From the NCBI RefSeq assembly GCF_943736975.1, contig NZ_CALSFO010000006.1, positions 1 through 64,000 on the forward strand: a stretch of 64,000 nucleotides of DNA. Direction: 5' to 3'. This stretch comes from Streptococcus sp. Marseille-Q0941. GTDB lineage: Bacteria > Bacillota > Bacilli > Lactobacillales > Streptococcaceae. Positions 10,506 to 19,524 of the stretch are shown piece by piece. Position numbers and translations under genes: made by a program. Each line of letters starts with the position of its first letter. The stretch's first letter is position 1. Under the pieces are notes generated by a model that searched no databases, was not told the origin of the DNA, and saw only the letters and a list, made by a program, of their open reading frames with translations.

Positions 10506-11684
10506 ATGACACAACATCTTACTGCTGATGCGCTTCGCAAGGACTTTCTTGCTGTTTTTGGTCAAGAAGCAGATCAAACCTTTTTCTCACCAGGCCGTAT
10601 CAACCTGATTGGGGAACATACTGACTATAATGGAGGGCATGTTTTTCCGGCAGCTATTTCACTAGGAACTTACGGAGCTGCACGCAAGCGCGATGACCAA
10701 GTGTTGCGTTTCTACTCAGCAAACTTCGAGGACAAAGGCATTATCGAAGTTCCTCTGGCTGACCTTAAGTTTGAGAAAGAGCACAACTGGACCAACTATC
10801 CAAAAGGTGTCCTTCATTTCTTGCAAGAAGCTGGACATGTGATTGATAAAGGTTTTGATTTCTATGTCTATGGGAATATCCCAAATGGTGCTGGTTTGTC
10901 ATCTTCAGCTTCTTTGGAGCTATTGACAGGTGTCGTGGCAGAATACCTCTTTGATCTAAAATTGGACCGTCTAGATTTGGTTAAAATCGGAAAATTGACA
11001 GAGAACAACTTTATTGGGGTTAATTCTGGTATCATGGACCAATTTGCTATCGGTATGGGGGCAGACCAACGTGCCATTTATCTAGATACAAATAGTTTAG
11101 AATATGAATTGGTTCCCCTTGATTTGAAGGACAATGTTGTTGTTATCATGAATACCAACAAACGCCGTGAACTTGCGGATTCTAAGTACAATGAACGTCG
11201 TGCTGAATGTGAAAAAGCAGTAGAAGAACTCCAAGTGGCCTTAAATATTCAAACCTTGGGTGAATTGGATGAATGGGTTTTTGATGAATATAGCTACCTG
11301 ATCAAAGACGAAAATCGTTTGAAACGTGCGCGTCATGCAGTTCTTGAAAACCAACGTACCCTTAAAGCGCAAGCGGCTCTTCAAGCAGGAGATTTAGACA
11401 AGTTTGGTCGTTTGATGAATGCTTCTCATGTTTCACTTGAGCACGATTACGAAGTAACTGGCTTGGAATTAGATACTCTTGTGCATACGGCTTGGGCTCA
11501 AGATGGTGTTCTTGGTGCTCGTATGACAGGAGCAGGTTTTGGTGGTTGTGCGATCGCCTTAGTTCAAAAAGATGCTGTTGAGTCCTTTAAAGAAGCTGTA
11601 GGCAAGCACTACGAGGAAGTAGTTGGCTACGCTCCAAGCTTCTATATCGCTGAAGTTGCCGGTGGAACTCGCGTTCTTGATTAG
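10506..11684 (+). CDS. galK: Galactokinase
   Basis: 392 residues, the usual length. GHMP-kinase motifs are in order: the galactose-binding signature [19 protein letters not shown] near 30-48, the ATP loop [12 protein letters not shown] near 126, and the C-terminal [13 protein letters not shown]. It phosphorylates alpha-galactose to galactose 1-phosphate, the first committed step of the Leloir pathway. CAAAGGAG precedes the start. galT follows 18 bases later and is surely co-transcribed. Confidence 0.96.
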   Translation: MTQHLTADALRKDFLAVFGQEADQTFFSPGRINLIGEHTDYNGGHVFPAAISLGTYGAARKRDDQVLRFYSANFEDKGIIEVPLADLKFEKEHNWTNYPKGVLHFLQEAGHVIDKGFDFYVYGNIPNGAGLSSSASLELLTGVVAEYLFDLKLDRLDLVKIGKLTENNFIGVNSGIMDQFAIGMGADQRAIYLDTNSLEYELVPLDLKDNVVVIMNTNKRRELADSKYNERRAECEKAVEELQVALNIQTLGELDEWVFDEYSYLIKDENRLKRARHAVLENQRTLKAQAALQAGDLDKFGRLMNASHVSLEHDYEVTGLELDTLVHTAWAQDGVLGARMTGAGFGGCAIALVQKDAVESFKEAVGKHYEEVVGYAPSFYIAEVAGGTRVLD

Positions 11685-11702
11685 TCAAAAGGAGGTTTTC
11701 TA

Positions 11703-13184
11703 GTGACCTTAGTAGAAACATTTGTTACCAAAGTCATTGCAGAAAGTACCTTTGAAGAGTTAGATCGGATTTATCTGACCAATCGTGTTTTGGCCTTGGT
11801 TGGTGAAGGAGTTTTTGACGTTGAGGCTGACCAAGACAGTTTGATTGATCTCAAAGACCAACTTGTCGAAGAAGCCGTTCGATTAGAAACGATTGAAGAT
11901 AGTCAGGCTGCGCGTGAGATTCTCGGTGCTGACCTCATGGACTTGGTAACCCCTTGTCCAAGTCAGGTCAATCGTGACTTTTGGGATACCTATGCCCAGT
12001 CACCAGAACAGGCGATTGCGGACTTCTACCAACTCAGTCAGAAGAATGATTACATCAAACTAAAGGCTATCGCAAAAAATATTGCTTATCGTATACCGTC
12101 TGACTATGGTGAACTTGAAATTACCATCAATCTCTCCAAGCCTGAAAAGGATCCAAAGGAGATTGCGGCGGCCAAGTTGGTCAAGTCGAGCAACTATCCT
12201 CAATGTCAACTCTGTATGGAAAACGAAGGTTATCATGGTCGTGTCAATCATCCAGCTAGAAGCAACCATCGCATCATTCGTTTTGATATTTCTGGTCAGG
12301 AATGGGGCTTCCAGTATTCGCCTTATGCTTACTTTAATGAGCACTGTATTTTTCTAGATAGCCAACACCGTCCTATGGCCATCAGTCGCCAAAGTTTCGA
12401 ACGTTTGTTAGTGATTGTGGAGCAATTTCCAGGCTACTTTGCTGGTTCGAATGCTGATCTGCCAATCGTGGGTGGTTCTATCCTGACCCATGATCATTAT
12501 CAAGGAGGGCGGCATGTCTTTCCAATGGAAGTAGCGCCTTTACAGAAGAGCTTTACCTTTGAAGGTTTTGAATCTGTTAAAGCAGGGATTGTCCAGTGGC
12601 CTATGTCGGTCATTCGATTGACTTCAGATTCGAAAGAAGAGTTGACGGACCTTGCTGAGAAAATCTTACTGGCTTGGCATCAATACTCCGATCCAAGTGT
12701 TCAGGTTTTGGCAGAAAGCGATGGGACACCGCACCATACCATCACACCGATAGCCCGTAAACGAGATAGGCAGTTTGAGTTGGATTTGGTTTTGCGTGAT
12801 AACCAAACTTCAGCAAAGCATCCAGATGGTATCTATCATCCCCATAAGGATGTCCAACATATCAAGAAGGAAAATATCGGCTTGATTGAGGTCATGGGCT
12901 TGGCAATCTTGCCACCACGCTTGAAGGAAGAAGCGGAGCAAGTAGCAGCTTACCTAGTTGGAGAGGATGTTTCAGTTGCAGATTATCACCAAGAATGGGC
13001 TGATGAGTTGAAGGAAAATCACCCAGACTTAAGAGATAAAGTCCAAGCTCTTGAAATCGTCCAAGAGTCTGTTGGTAACATCTTTGCTCGTGTTTTGGAA
13101 GATGCAGGTGTATACAAGCAAACGGAAGAAGGACAGGCGGCCTTCATGCGCTTTGTCGAGCAGGTTGGGATTTTACCCGAATAA
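11703..13184 (+). CDS. galT: UDP-glucose-hexose-1-phosphate uridylyltransferase
   Basis: 493 residues with a GTG start behind AAGGAGG. This is the long Gram-positive GalT class, about 490 residues, without the canonical HPHxQ of the E. coli enzyme. Conserved features include [13 protein letters not shown] near 163, [15 protein letters not shown] near 258 and [15 protein letters not shown] near 343. It exchanges UMP between UDP-glucose and galactose 1-phosphate. No galE lies in the window. Confidence 0.94.
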   Translation: MTLVETFVTKVIAESTFEELDRIYLTNRVLALVGEGVFDVEADQDSLIDLKDQLVEEAVRLETIEDSQAAREILGADLMDLVTPCPSQVNRDFWDTYAQSPEQAIADFYQLSQKNDYIKLKAIAKNIAYRIPSDYGELEITINLSKPEKDPKEIAAAKLVKSSNYPQCQLCMENEGYHGRVNHPARSNHRIIRFDISGQEWGFQYSPYAYFNEHCIFLDSQHRPMAISRQSFERLLVIVEQFPGYFAGSNADLPIVGGSILTHDHYQGGRHVFPMEVAPLQKSFTFEGFESVKAGIVQWPMSVIRLTSDSKEELTDLAEKILLAWHQYSDPSVQVLAESDGTPHHTITPIARKRDRQFELDLVLRDNQTSAKHPDGIYHPHKDVQHIKKENIGLIEVMGLAILPPRLKEEAEQVAAYLVGEDVSVADYHQEWADELKENHPDLRDKVQALEIVQESVGNIFARVLEDAGVYKQTEEGQAAFMRFVEQVGILPE

Positions 13185-13195
13185 GTGCTTCTCCC

Positions 13196-13224
13196 TTGCA
13201 CAGAGTCTTGAAAAGTAGTATCAT
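13196..13224 (+). promoter_or_regulatory. Promoter of the thioesterase gene
   Basis: TTGCAC (13196-13201), 17 bases, TATCAT (13219-13224), placed in the short gap after galT. It suggests the next gene is not only a gal operon member. Confidence 0.65.
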
Positions 13225-13253
13225 AGTGTCGTTTGAAACATCAGGAGGAAAGT

Positions 13254-13658
13254 ATGAAAGATTTTCACTTTGACGCTATAGCTGCCTTTGAAAACTACGA
13301 AATTGAAAAAATGAGAGATGGTCACGTTGTGGTAACGACAAAAGTAGTGGACTCTTCACTCAACTACTATGGGAATGCCCATGGAGGCTATCTATTTACC
13401 CTTTGTGACCAAATCAGTGGACTTGTGGTGATTTCACTTGGATTGGATGGTGTGACGCTCCAGTCTTCTATCAACTATTTGAAAGCCGGAAGTCTAGGAG
13501 ATGTTCTCACCATCAAGGGGGAATGTGTCCATCAAGGACGTACCACTTGTGTCGTTGATGTTGATATCACCAACCAAGATGGCCGCAATGTCTGCAAGGC
13601 AACCTTCACCATGTTTGTCACAGGACAACGGTCTGAAGATAGACAGGTGAGGATATAG
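13254..13658 (+). CDS. PaaI-family hotdog thioesterase
   Basis: 134 residues from ATG 13254, preceded by AGGAGGAAA; an in-frame ATG 21 bases upstream has no such site. The hotdog motif NYYGNAHGGYLFTLCDQISGL (split near residue 40) has the catalytic-site Asn and Gly and an Asp in CDQ. The family hydrolyses acyl-CoA thioesters; the PaaI name does not imply phenylacetate breakdown here. It has its own promoter and terminator. Confidence 0.85.
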   Translation: MKDFHFDAIAAFENYEIEKMRDGHVVVTTKVVDSSLNYYGNAHGGYLFTLCDQISGLVVISLGLDGVTLQSSINYLKAGSLGDVLTIKGECVHQGRTTCVVDVDITNQDGRNVCKATFTMFVTGQRSEDRQVRI

Positions 13659-13667
13659 GTAACATAA

Positions 13668-13700
13668 AAAAGAGGTACATGCCTCTTTTCTTATTTTTTT
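13668..13700 (+). terminator. Terminator after the thioesterase gene
   Basis: The perfect stem AAAAGAGG/CCTCTTTT with a six-base loop is followed by a T-rich run. Its A-rich left flank lets it act for the converging VOC gene as well. Confidence 0.85.
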
Positions 13701-13721
13701 CCACTGTAGTGCTCGATTATC

Positions 13722-14108
13722 CTATTCACTAAATCTTAAAAAATAGCCATCTGGGTCTAGAACTGCAAATTCATGAGGGTAGATATATTGTTCACCAACT
13801 CGAAATTCTCTTTTAGTCAAAGGACGATAAATAGGATAGTTGGATTCTAACAATTTCTGATAGAGTCGAGGAACATCCTTTATGCCAAAGGAGATGTTGA
13901 CTCCACGACCAAAGGGATAGTTTAGTTGGGCTAATTCTTCTGTGCTGCCTTCTTCTAGCATAAGTTGGCAGTCTTCAAGCGAGAGGAAGAGAAATTTATC
14001 CTCTGGACGCTCGTATTCGACAGAAAATCCCAGCAAGTCGCAGTAGAAGTGACGCGATTTCTCGATATCCGATACGACAAATTCAGGGATGACAGCTTGA
14101 TAGTCCAT
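13722..14108 (-). CDS. VOC-superfamily (glyoxalase/bleomycin-resistance-like) protein
   Basis: 128 residues, one VOC module of two beta-alpha-beta-beta-beta repeats: AVIPEFVVSDIEKSRHFYCDLLGF at the start and FAVLDPDGYFLRF at the end. The motif with E at 9 and the acidic end resembles the bleomycin-binding subgroup more than glyoxalase I. The substrate is unknown. It lies 11 bases downstream of exoA on the same strand and probably shares its mRNA. Confidence 0.8.
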   Translation of the reverse strand: MDYQAVIPEFVVSDIEKSRHFYCDLLGFSVEYERPEDKFLFLSLEDCQLMLEEGSTEELAQLNYPFGRGVNISFGIKDVPRLYQKLLESNYPIYRPLTKREFRVGEQYIYPHEFAVLDPDGYFLRFSE

Positions 14109-14119
14109 TCGTTTTCTCC

Positions 14120-14947
14120 TTAGAGATCAATCTCCAAGACAATCGGTGTGTGGTCTTGGCGCGCACCAGAGTCAATCATGTCTGACTTGGTAACCTTGTC
14201 TGCTACACGGTTACTTGTGATCCAGTAGTCGATTCTCCAGCCTGTGTTGTTGATTTTTGAAGTCTTGCTACGTTGTGCCCACCAAGTATAGCGTTCTGGA
14301 ACATCGCCATGGATATGGCGGAAGGTATCTGTAAATCCTTTGGCTAAAAGGTTTGTAAATCCTTCACGTTCTTCGTCTGTGAAACCTGGTGAACGGCGGT
14401 TGCTGGCTGGGTTTGCAAGGTCAATTTCCTTGTGGGCAACGTTGTAGTCTCCGGTTGCTAGGACAGGTTTTTGCTTGTCTAGTTGAGCTAAGTACTCTGC
14501 ATATTTGATATCCCAGACTTGACGTTCTTCCAAGCGTTTGAGGCCATCACCAGCGTTTGGTGTGTAAACTTGAGTTACGAAAAATGTATCAAATTCTAGG
14601 GTAATGATGCGTCCTTCCGAGTCCATAGTAGAAGGGGCACCGATTTCTGGAAAGCTGATGCTTGGAGTTAGTTCTTTCTTGTAGAGGAACATGGTTCCAG
14701 CATAGCCTTTACGAGCAGGTTCTTGAGAGGAACGCCAAGTATTTTCATATCCAGGGAAGAGTTCTTCTAACACCTCGAGATGTTTTTTAGTAGGTCCTGT
14801 AGCTGAAAGCTTGGTTTCTTGGATGGCGATGAAATCAGCGTCTTCGGCTACCAAGGTTTGGAGGACGTCTTGTGATAATTTCGCACGCGCAGAATCACTC
14901 GTCAACGCTGCATTGAGGGAATCAATGTTCCATGAGATCAATTTCAT
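14120..14947 (-). CDS. exoA: Exodeoxyribonuclease III / AP endonuclease
   Basis: 275 residues from ATG 14947, the start that gives the standard N-terminus MKLISWNIDSLNAAL; the frame stays open 59 codons further upstream, but that part is AT-rich and non-homologous. Exo III motifs are visible: IQETKLS (Mg2+ Glu), YTPNAGDGLKRL, TGDYNVAHKEIDLANP, and the C-terminal WRIDYWITS and DHTPIV (catalytic His). It acts in base-excision repair. A TGG-TATAAT extended -10 box lies at 14981-14989 on the minus strand. Confidence 0.95.
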   Translation of the reverse strand: MKLISWNIDSLNAALTSDSARAKLSQDVLQTLVAEDADFIAIQETKLSATGPTKKHLEVLEELFPGYENTWRSSQEPARKGYAGTMFLYKKELTPSISFPEIGAPSTMDSEGRIITLEFDTFFVTQVYTPNAGDGLKRLEERQVWDIKYAEYLAQLDKQKPVLATGDYNVAHKEIDLANPASNRRSPGFTDEEREGFTNLLAKGFTDTFRHIHGDVPERYTWWAQRSKTSKINNTGWRIDYWITSNRVADKVTKSDMIDSGARQDHTPIVLEIDL

Positions 14948-15018
14948 AATGTTTACCTTTTCATTCAGATTATAGACAATATTATACCAGAAAAAGAAGT
15001 ATTTCCCCAGCGTATAGT

Positions 15019-15047
15019 TTGAAAAAACCAGGTCATTCCTATATAAT
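15019..15047 (+). promoter_or_regulatory. Promoter of the ABC exporter pair, with a ~155-nt leader
   Basis: TTGAAA (15019-15024), 17 bases, TATAAT (15042-15047). Transcription should begin near 15054, far ahead of the first ABC gene at 15210. Confidence 0.75.
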
Positions 15048-15079
15048 AAAGAATGATTTATGTAAAAGATTGAAAATAA

Positions 15080-15115
15080 ATGAAATGTTACTCCTTTGAG
15101 TATCTTTATCGTTGA
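15080..15115 (+). CDS. Possible leader peptide (11 codons)
   Basis: ATG 15080 opens an 11-codon frame, MKCYSFEYLYR, ending at TGA 15113-15115 inside the leader of the ABC exporter genes. A shorter frame, MIYVKD, lies at 15053-15073. No strong Shine-Dalgarno is seen, so translation is uncertain. The position, between promoter and terminator-like hairpin, is what a ribosome-stalling leader would occupy. Confidence 0.3.
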   Translation: MKCYSFEYLYR

Positions 15116-15160
15116 ATATGACAAAGTTTAAGTTAGTGTCATCACCTATGAATAGGAAAA

Positions 15161-15183
15161 ACCTGAGGCAGTCGCCTCAGGTT
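15161..15183 (+). terminator. Attenuator-like hairpin in the ABC exporter leader
   Basis: An 11-bp perfect stem (AAACCTGAGGC at 15158-15169 region with GCCTCAGGTTT ending at 15183), loop AGTC, followed by TTTCCATTTG, a weak T tract. It lies after the promoter and about 26 bases before the start codon, so it can only affect the ABC genes on this strand. Confidence 0.55.
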
Positions 15184-15209
15184 TCCATTTGTCATTAGAA
15201 AGGAATTTT

Positions 15210-16955
15210 ATGTCCATCATCCAAAAACTCTGGTGGTTTTTTAAATTAGAAAAACGCCGTTACCTAGTTGGAATCGTAGCTTTGGTTTTAGTCTCTGTGC
15301 TAAACCTCATCCCACCTATGGTCATGGGGCGAGTGATTGATGCCATCACCTCGGGACGATTAACACAAGATGAGCTCCTGCTTCATCTCTTTTATCTCCT
15401 GCTTGCAGCTTTCGGGATGTACTACCTGCGTTATGTTTGGCGCATGTATATCCTAGGAACCTCCTACCGACTTGGACAAATCATGCGTTCAAGACTATTT
15501 GAACATTTTACAAGGATGTCTCCCGCTTTTTATCAGAGTTATCGGACTGGGGATTTGATGGCTCACGCAACCAATGATATCAATGCTCTGACTCGTCTAG
15601 CAGGTGGTGGTGTCATGTCGGCGGTGGATGCCTCTATCACGGCCTTGGTGACTCTGATAACTATGCTCTTTAGCATTTCTTGGCAGATGACCTTGGTTGC
15701 TATTCTACCTTTGCCGTTTATGGCTTATGGGACTAGTCGTCTGGGGAGAAAGACCCATAAGGCTTTCGGAGAATCACAAGCAGCCTTTTCTGAACTTAAT
15801 AATAAGGTTCAAGAATCTGTATCAGGTATCAAGGTAACCAAGTCCTTTGGCTATCAGTCTGATGAATTGGCATCTTTCCAGGAAGTCAATGATTTGACCT
15901 TCCAAAAGAATCTGCAAACCATGAAATATGATAGTCTCTTTGACCCCATGGTTCTACTCTTTGTTGGTTCTTCCTATGCCTTAACTCTCTTAGTCGGTGC
16001 CTTTATGGTGCAAGCGGGACAAGTAACCGTTGGTAATCTTGTCACCTTTATCTCTTACTTGGATATGTTGGTCTGGCCCTTGATGGCGATTGGTTTTCTC
16101 TTTAATATTACTCAAAGAGGGAAGGTTTCTTATCAACGAATTGAGAGTCTTTTGTCCCAAGAATCACCTGTCAAAGAACCAGAATCTCCACTTGACGGGA
16201 TTGAAAATGGGCGCTTGGAATATGCTATTGATCGTTTTGCCTTTGAAGGCGAAGAGACGCTGAGAGATATACATTTTAGTCTCGAAAAAGGACAAACCTT
16301 GGGCTTGGTTGGACAGACTGGTTCAGGGAAAACAGCTTTGATTAAATTGCTCCTACGTGAGTATGACGTTGACCAAGGAGCTATTTATCTAAATGGTCAT
16401 GACATTCGTGACTATCGACTAGCTGACTTACGAAGTTTGATGGGATACGTCCCACAGGACCAATTTCTCTTTGCTAGCTCTATCTTAGAGAATATTTGTT
16501 TTGGAAATCCTGACCTACCTTTCTCAGCAGTAGAAGAAGCGACAAAGTTGGCTCAAGTCTATCAAGACATTCAAGCCATGCCTGAGGGATTTGATACAGT
16601 TATCGGGGAAAAAGGTGTCAGTCTATCCGGTGGACAAAAGCAACGTCTGGCTATGAGTCGGGCTATGATCTTAAATCCTGATATCTTGATTTTAGATGAT
16701 TCCTTGTCAGCTGTGGATGCTAAGACAGAGTTCGCAATCATCGATAATCTCAAGGAAACTCGCAAAGATAAAACGACTATTATCACTGCCCATCGTCTCA
16801 GTGCAGTTGTTCACGCAGATTTGATTTTGGTCATGCAGGATGGTCGCATCATTGAACGAGGTAGGCATGAAGACTTACTAGCCTTGGATGGTTGGTATGC
16901 CCAAACCTACCAGTCTCAACAGTTAGAAATGAAAGGAGAAGAAGATGCGGAATAA
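15210..16955 (+). CDS. ABC exporter half-transporter with degenerate ATP site, BmrC/LmrC/EfrA type
   Basis: 581 residues from ATG 15210 (AGAAAGGA ahead); an in-frame TTG 21 bases upstream is unlikely. Six membrane spans occupy ~15-300. The nucleotide domain has Walker A GQTGSGKTA, a canonical signature LSGGQKQR, and Walker B ILILDDS, with Asp where the catalytic Glu should be. That substitution is typical of one half of heterodimeric exporters. It overlaps the second half by 11 bases. Likely role: drug or amphipath efflux; the substrate is not known. Confidence 0.9.
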   Translation: MSIIQKLWWFFKLEKRRYLVGIVALVLVSVLNLIPPMVMGRVIDAITSGRLTQDELLLHLFYLLLAAFGMYYLRYVWRMYILGTSYRLGQIMRSRLFEHFTRMSPAFYQSYRTGDLMAHATNDINALTRLAGGGVMSAVDASITALVTLITMLFSISWQMTLVAILPLPFMAYGTSRLGRKTHKAFGESQAAFSELNNKVQESVSGIKVTKSFGYQSDELASFQEVNDLTFQKNLQTMKYDSLFDPMVLLFVGSSYALTLLVGAFMVQAGQVTVGNLVTFISYLDMLVWPLMAIGFLFNITQRGKVSYQRIESLLSQESPVKEPESPLDGIENGRLEYAIDRFAFEGEETLRDIHFSLEKGQTLGLVGQTGSGKTALIKLLLREYDVDQGAIYLNGHDIRDYRLADLRSLMGYVPQDQFLFASSILENICFGNPDLPFSAVEEATKLAQVYQDIQAMPEGFDTVIGEKGVSLSGGQKQRLAMSRAMILNPDILILDDSLSAVDAKTEFAIIDNLKETRKDKTTIITAHRLSAVVHADLILVMQDGRIIERGRHEDLLALDGWYAQTYQSQQLEMKGEEDAE

Positions 16956-18687
16956 ACAAGAACAATGGGTTGTATTGAAGCGTTTGTTGTCTTATCTCAA
17001 GCCCTATAGTCTCCTCACCTTTTTAGCCTTAGCTTTTCTCCTCGCGACGACTGTTGTTAAGAGTGTTATCCCCCTGGTAGCTTCGCACTTTATCGACCAG
17101 TATCTAAACAACCTTAATCAGCTTGCTGTTACAGTTTTGCTAGTTTACTATGGTCTCTACATTCTTCAAACTATTGTCCAATATGTGGGGAATCTCCTCT
17201 TTGCGCGCGTGTCCTACAGCATCGTTAGAGATATCCGACGTGATGCCTTTGCCAATATGGAGAAGCTAGGCATGTCTTACTTTGATAAAACGCCTGCAGG
17301 CTCTATTGTCTCTCGTTTGACCAATGACACCGAGACTATCAGTGATATGTTTTCAGGGCTGTTGTCTAGCTTTATTTCAGCTATTTTTGTTTTTGTGACA
17401 ACTCTTTATACAATGATGGTCCTGGATTTTCGTTTGACAGGTTTAGTTCTTCTATTTCTACCTTTGATTTTTATCTTGGTTAATCTCTACCGAAAAAAAT
17501 CGGTCAAGGTCATTGAAAAAACCAGAAGTCTACTGTCAGATATTAACAGTAAGCTGGCAGAAAATATCGAAGGAATTCGTATTATTCAAGCCTTTAACCA
17601 AGAAAAACGCCTGCAAGAAGAGTTTGATGAGATAAACCAGGAACACCTAGTCTATGCTAACCGTTCAGTAGCCTTGGATTCTCTCTTTTTACGCCCAGCT
17701 ATGAGTTTGTTGAAGCTGTTGGGCTATGCGGTTTTGATGGCTTATTTTGGCTATCGCGGACTTTATCTAGGAATAACGGCAGGAACTATGTATGCCTTTA
17801 TCCAGTACATCAACCGGCTCTTTGATCCTCTCATCGAGGTGACACAGAACTTTTCTACTCTTCAGACATCCATGGTGTCAGCAGGTCGTGTTTTTGCACT
17901 CATCGATGAGAGCAACTATGAACCGGCCCAAGAAAATGGCCAAGCCGAGATCCAAGAAGGAAATATTCGCTTTGAGCATGTGTCCTTCTCTTATGATGGG
18001 AAACACCAAATTTTAGATGATATTTCCTTTACCGTCAATAAAGGTGAAACCATTGCCTTTGTGGGGCATACAGGATCGGGTAAATCTTCTATCATCAATG
18101 TTCTGATGCGCTTTTATGAATTCCAGTCAGGTCGAGTTCTCCTAGATGGTGTGGATATTCGAGAGTATCGTCAAGAGGAGCTGAGAAAAAACATTGGGCT
18201 GGTCCTACAGGAACCCTTCCTCTATCATGGGACTATCAAGTCTAATATCGCCATGTACCAAGATATCAGTGACGACCAGGTTAAGGCTGCCGCAGAATTT
18301 GTCGATGCAGATTCCTTCATTCAGGACCTTCCTTTAGGTTATGATGCACCTGTATCCGAGCGTGGTTCGAGTTTTTCAACGGGTCAACGTCAACTGCTTG
18401 CCTTTGCCAGAACTGTTGCCAGTCAACCTAAAATTCTGATTTTGGACGAAGCGACAGCCAATATCGACTCTGAAACAGAAGCTCTGGTCCAAAATTCCCT
18501 AGCTAAGATGAGACAAGGTCGGACAACCATTGCCATCGCCCATCGTCTTTCTACCATTCAAGATGCTAATTGTATCTATGTCCTTGATAAGGGACGCATC
18601 ATTGAAAGTGGAACCCACGAGGAACTCCTAGCATTGGGTGGAACCTATCACAAGATGTATAGTTTACAGGCAGGGGCTCTTTCCTAA
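16945..18687 (+). CDS. ABC exporter half-transporter, catalytic partner, BmrD/LmrD/EfrB type
   Basis: 580 residues. Six membrane spans (~18-310) precede a nucleotide domain with Walker A GHTGSGKSS, the altered signature SFSTGQRQ, and Walker B ILILDEATAN with the catalytic Glu. Its good Walker B pairs with the good signature of the upstream protein, giving one active and one degenerate ATP site. AAAGGAGAAG precedes the ATG within the upstream gene, so translation is coupled. Confidence 0.9.
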   Translation: MRNKQEQWVVLKRLLSYLKPYSLLTFLALAFLLATTVVKSVIPLVASHFIDQYLNNLNQLAVTVLLVYYGLYILQTIVQYVGNLLFARVSYSIVRDIRRDAFANMEKLGMSYFDKTPAGSIVSRLTNDTETISDMFSGLLSSFISAIFVFVTTLYTMMVLDFRLTGLVLLFLPLIFILVNLYRKKSVKVIEKTRSLLSDINSKLAENIEGIRIIQAFNQEKRLQEEFDEINQEHLVYANRSVALDSLFLRPAMSLLKLLGYAVLMAYFGYRGLYLGITAGTMYAFIQYINRLFDPLIEVTQNFSTLQTSMVSAGRVFALIDESNYEPAQENGQAEIQEGNIRFEHVSFSYDGKHQILDDISFTVNKGETIAFVGHTGSGKSSIINVLMRFYEFQSGRVLLDGVDIREYRQEELRKNIGLVLQEPFLYHGTIKSNIAMYQDISDDQVKAAAEFVDADSFIQDLPLGYDAPVSERGSSFSTGQRQLLAFARTVASQPKILILDEATANIDSETEALVQNSLAKMRQGRTTIAIAHRLSTIQDANCIYVLDKGRIIESGTHEELLALGGTYHKMYSLQAGALS

Positions 18688-18715
18688 GGAAGAATTCTTT
18701 TAAAACACAGATTTC

Positions 18716-18746
18716 TTGCGCTGCCTCTTTTATTTTGTGGTATAAT
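18716..18746 (+). promoter_or_regulatory. Promoter of the sugar transferase/aminotransferase pair
   Basis: TTGCGC (18716-18721) and TATAAT (18741-18746) are 19 bases apart; the TGG before TATAAT makes an extended -10 box that can compensate. Confidence 0.6.
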
Positions 18747-18792
18747 GTAGAATGTTAATAAAGATTATCTATAAAAACAGAGGAGAATGTGC

Positions 18793-19485
18793 ATGCTGAA
18801 ATGGGAGGAGCTACCTCAGGAAATGCAATTGAGCGAGGTAAAACCATACTACCAGCTTGTGTCTAGAAGAAAAGGCTCACTGATTCTCAAGCGTTGTCTA
18901 GATTTGTTTCTAGCCGTAGTCTTGTTAATCTTGACCTCCCCCTTATTTCTGATTCTAAGCATCTGGATCAAGCTAGATAGCAAGGGTCCAGTTATTTACA
19001 AGCAAGTGCGGGTAACCCAGTACAACCGTCATTTCAAGATTTGGAAATTCCGGACTATGGTGACGGATGCTGATAAAAAAGGAAGTCTGGTAACTTCTGC
19101 AAATGATAGTCGCATCACCAAGGTTGGAAATTTCATTCGCCGTGTGCGTTTGGATGAATTGCCGCAATTGGTCAATGTCCTCAAAGGAGAGATGTCCTTT
19201 GTAGGAACACGCCCAGAAGTACCACGCTACACAGAGCAGTATAGCCCTGAAATGATGGCTACCTTGCTCTTACCTGCAGGGATTACTTCCCTTGCCAGCA
19301 TTAACTATAAGGACGAGGATGCCATCATCAGTCAAATGACTGCAAAAGGTATGACGGTCGATCAGGCGTATGTCGAAAGAGTCCTTCCAGAAAAGATGCA
19401 CTATAATCTAGCCTACCTACGTGATTTTAATTTCTTCGGAGATATCAAAATCATGTTCCAGACTGTATTTGAAGTTTTAAAATAA
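18793..19485 (+). CDS. Undecaprenyl-phosphate sugar phosphotransferase (teichoic acid initiation)
   Basis: 230 residues from ATG 18793, where AGGAGA is well spaced; ATG 18787 sits against it. A single hydrophobic segment at ~32-55 is followed by the cytosolic catalytic part of monotopic sugar transferases: KIWKFRTMVTDAD, RRVRLDELPQL with the catalytic Asp-Glu pair, and SFVGTRPE. The family moves a sugar phosphate from a UDP-sugar to the lipid carrier. With the aminotransferase downstream it corresponds to the pneumococcal genes proposed to make and load AATGal (acetamido-amino-trideoxygalactose), the first teichoic acid sugar. Confidence 0.82.
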   Translation: MLKWEELPQEMQLSEVKPYYQLVSRRKGSLILKRCLDLFLAVVLLILTSPLFLILSIWIKLDSKGPVIYKQVRVTQYNRHFKIWKFRTMVTDADKKGSLVTSANDSRITKVGNFIRRVRLDELPQLVNVLKGEMSFVGTRPEVPRYTEQYSPEMMATLLLPAGITSLASINYKDEDAIISQMTAKGMTVDQAYVERVLPEKMHYNLAYLRDFNFFGDIKIMFQTVFEVLK

Positions 19486-19524
19486 AGTAGTCACAAAAGT
19501 GAATACAGTAAAAGGAGTAAATCA

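Noticed and set aside
14948..15124. N-terminal extension of exoA
   Set aside because: The added residues are AT-rich and unlike the family; ATG 14947 gives the standard start, and a promoter lies in the extension.
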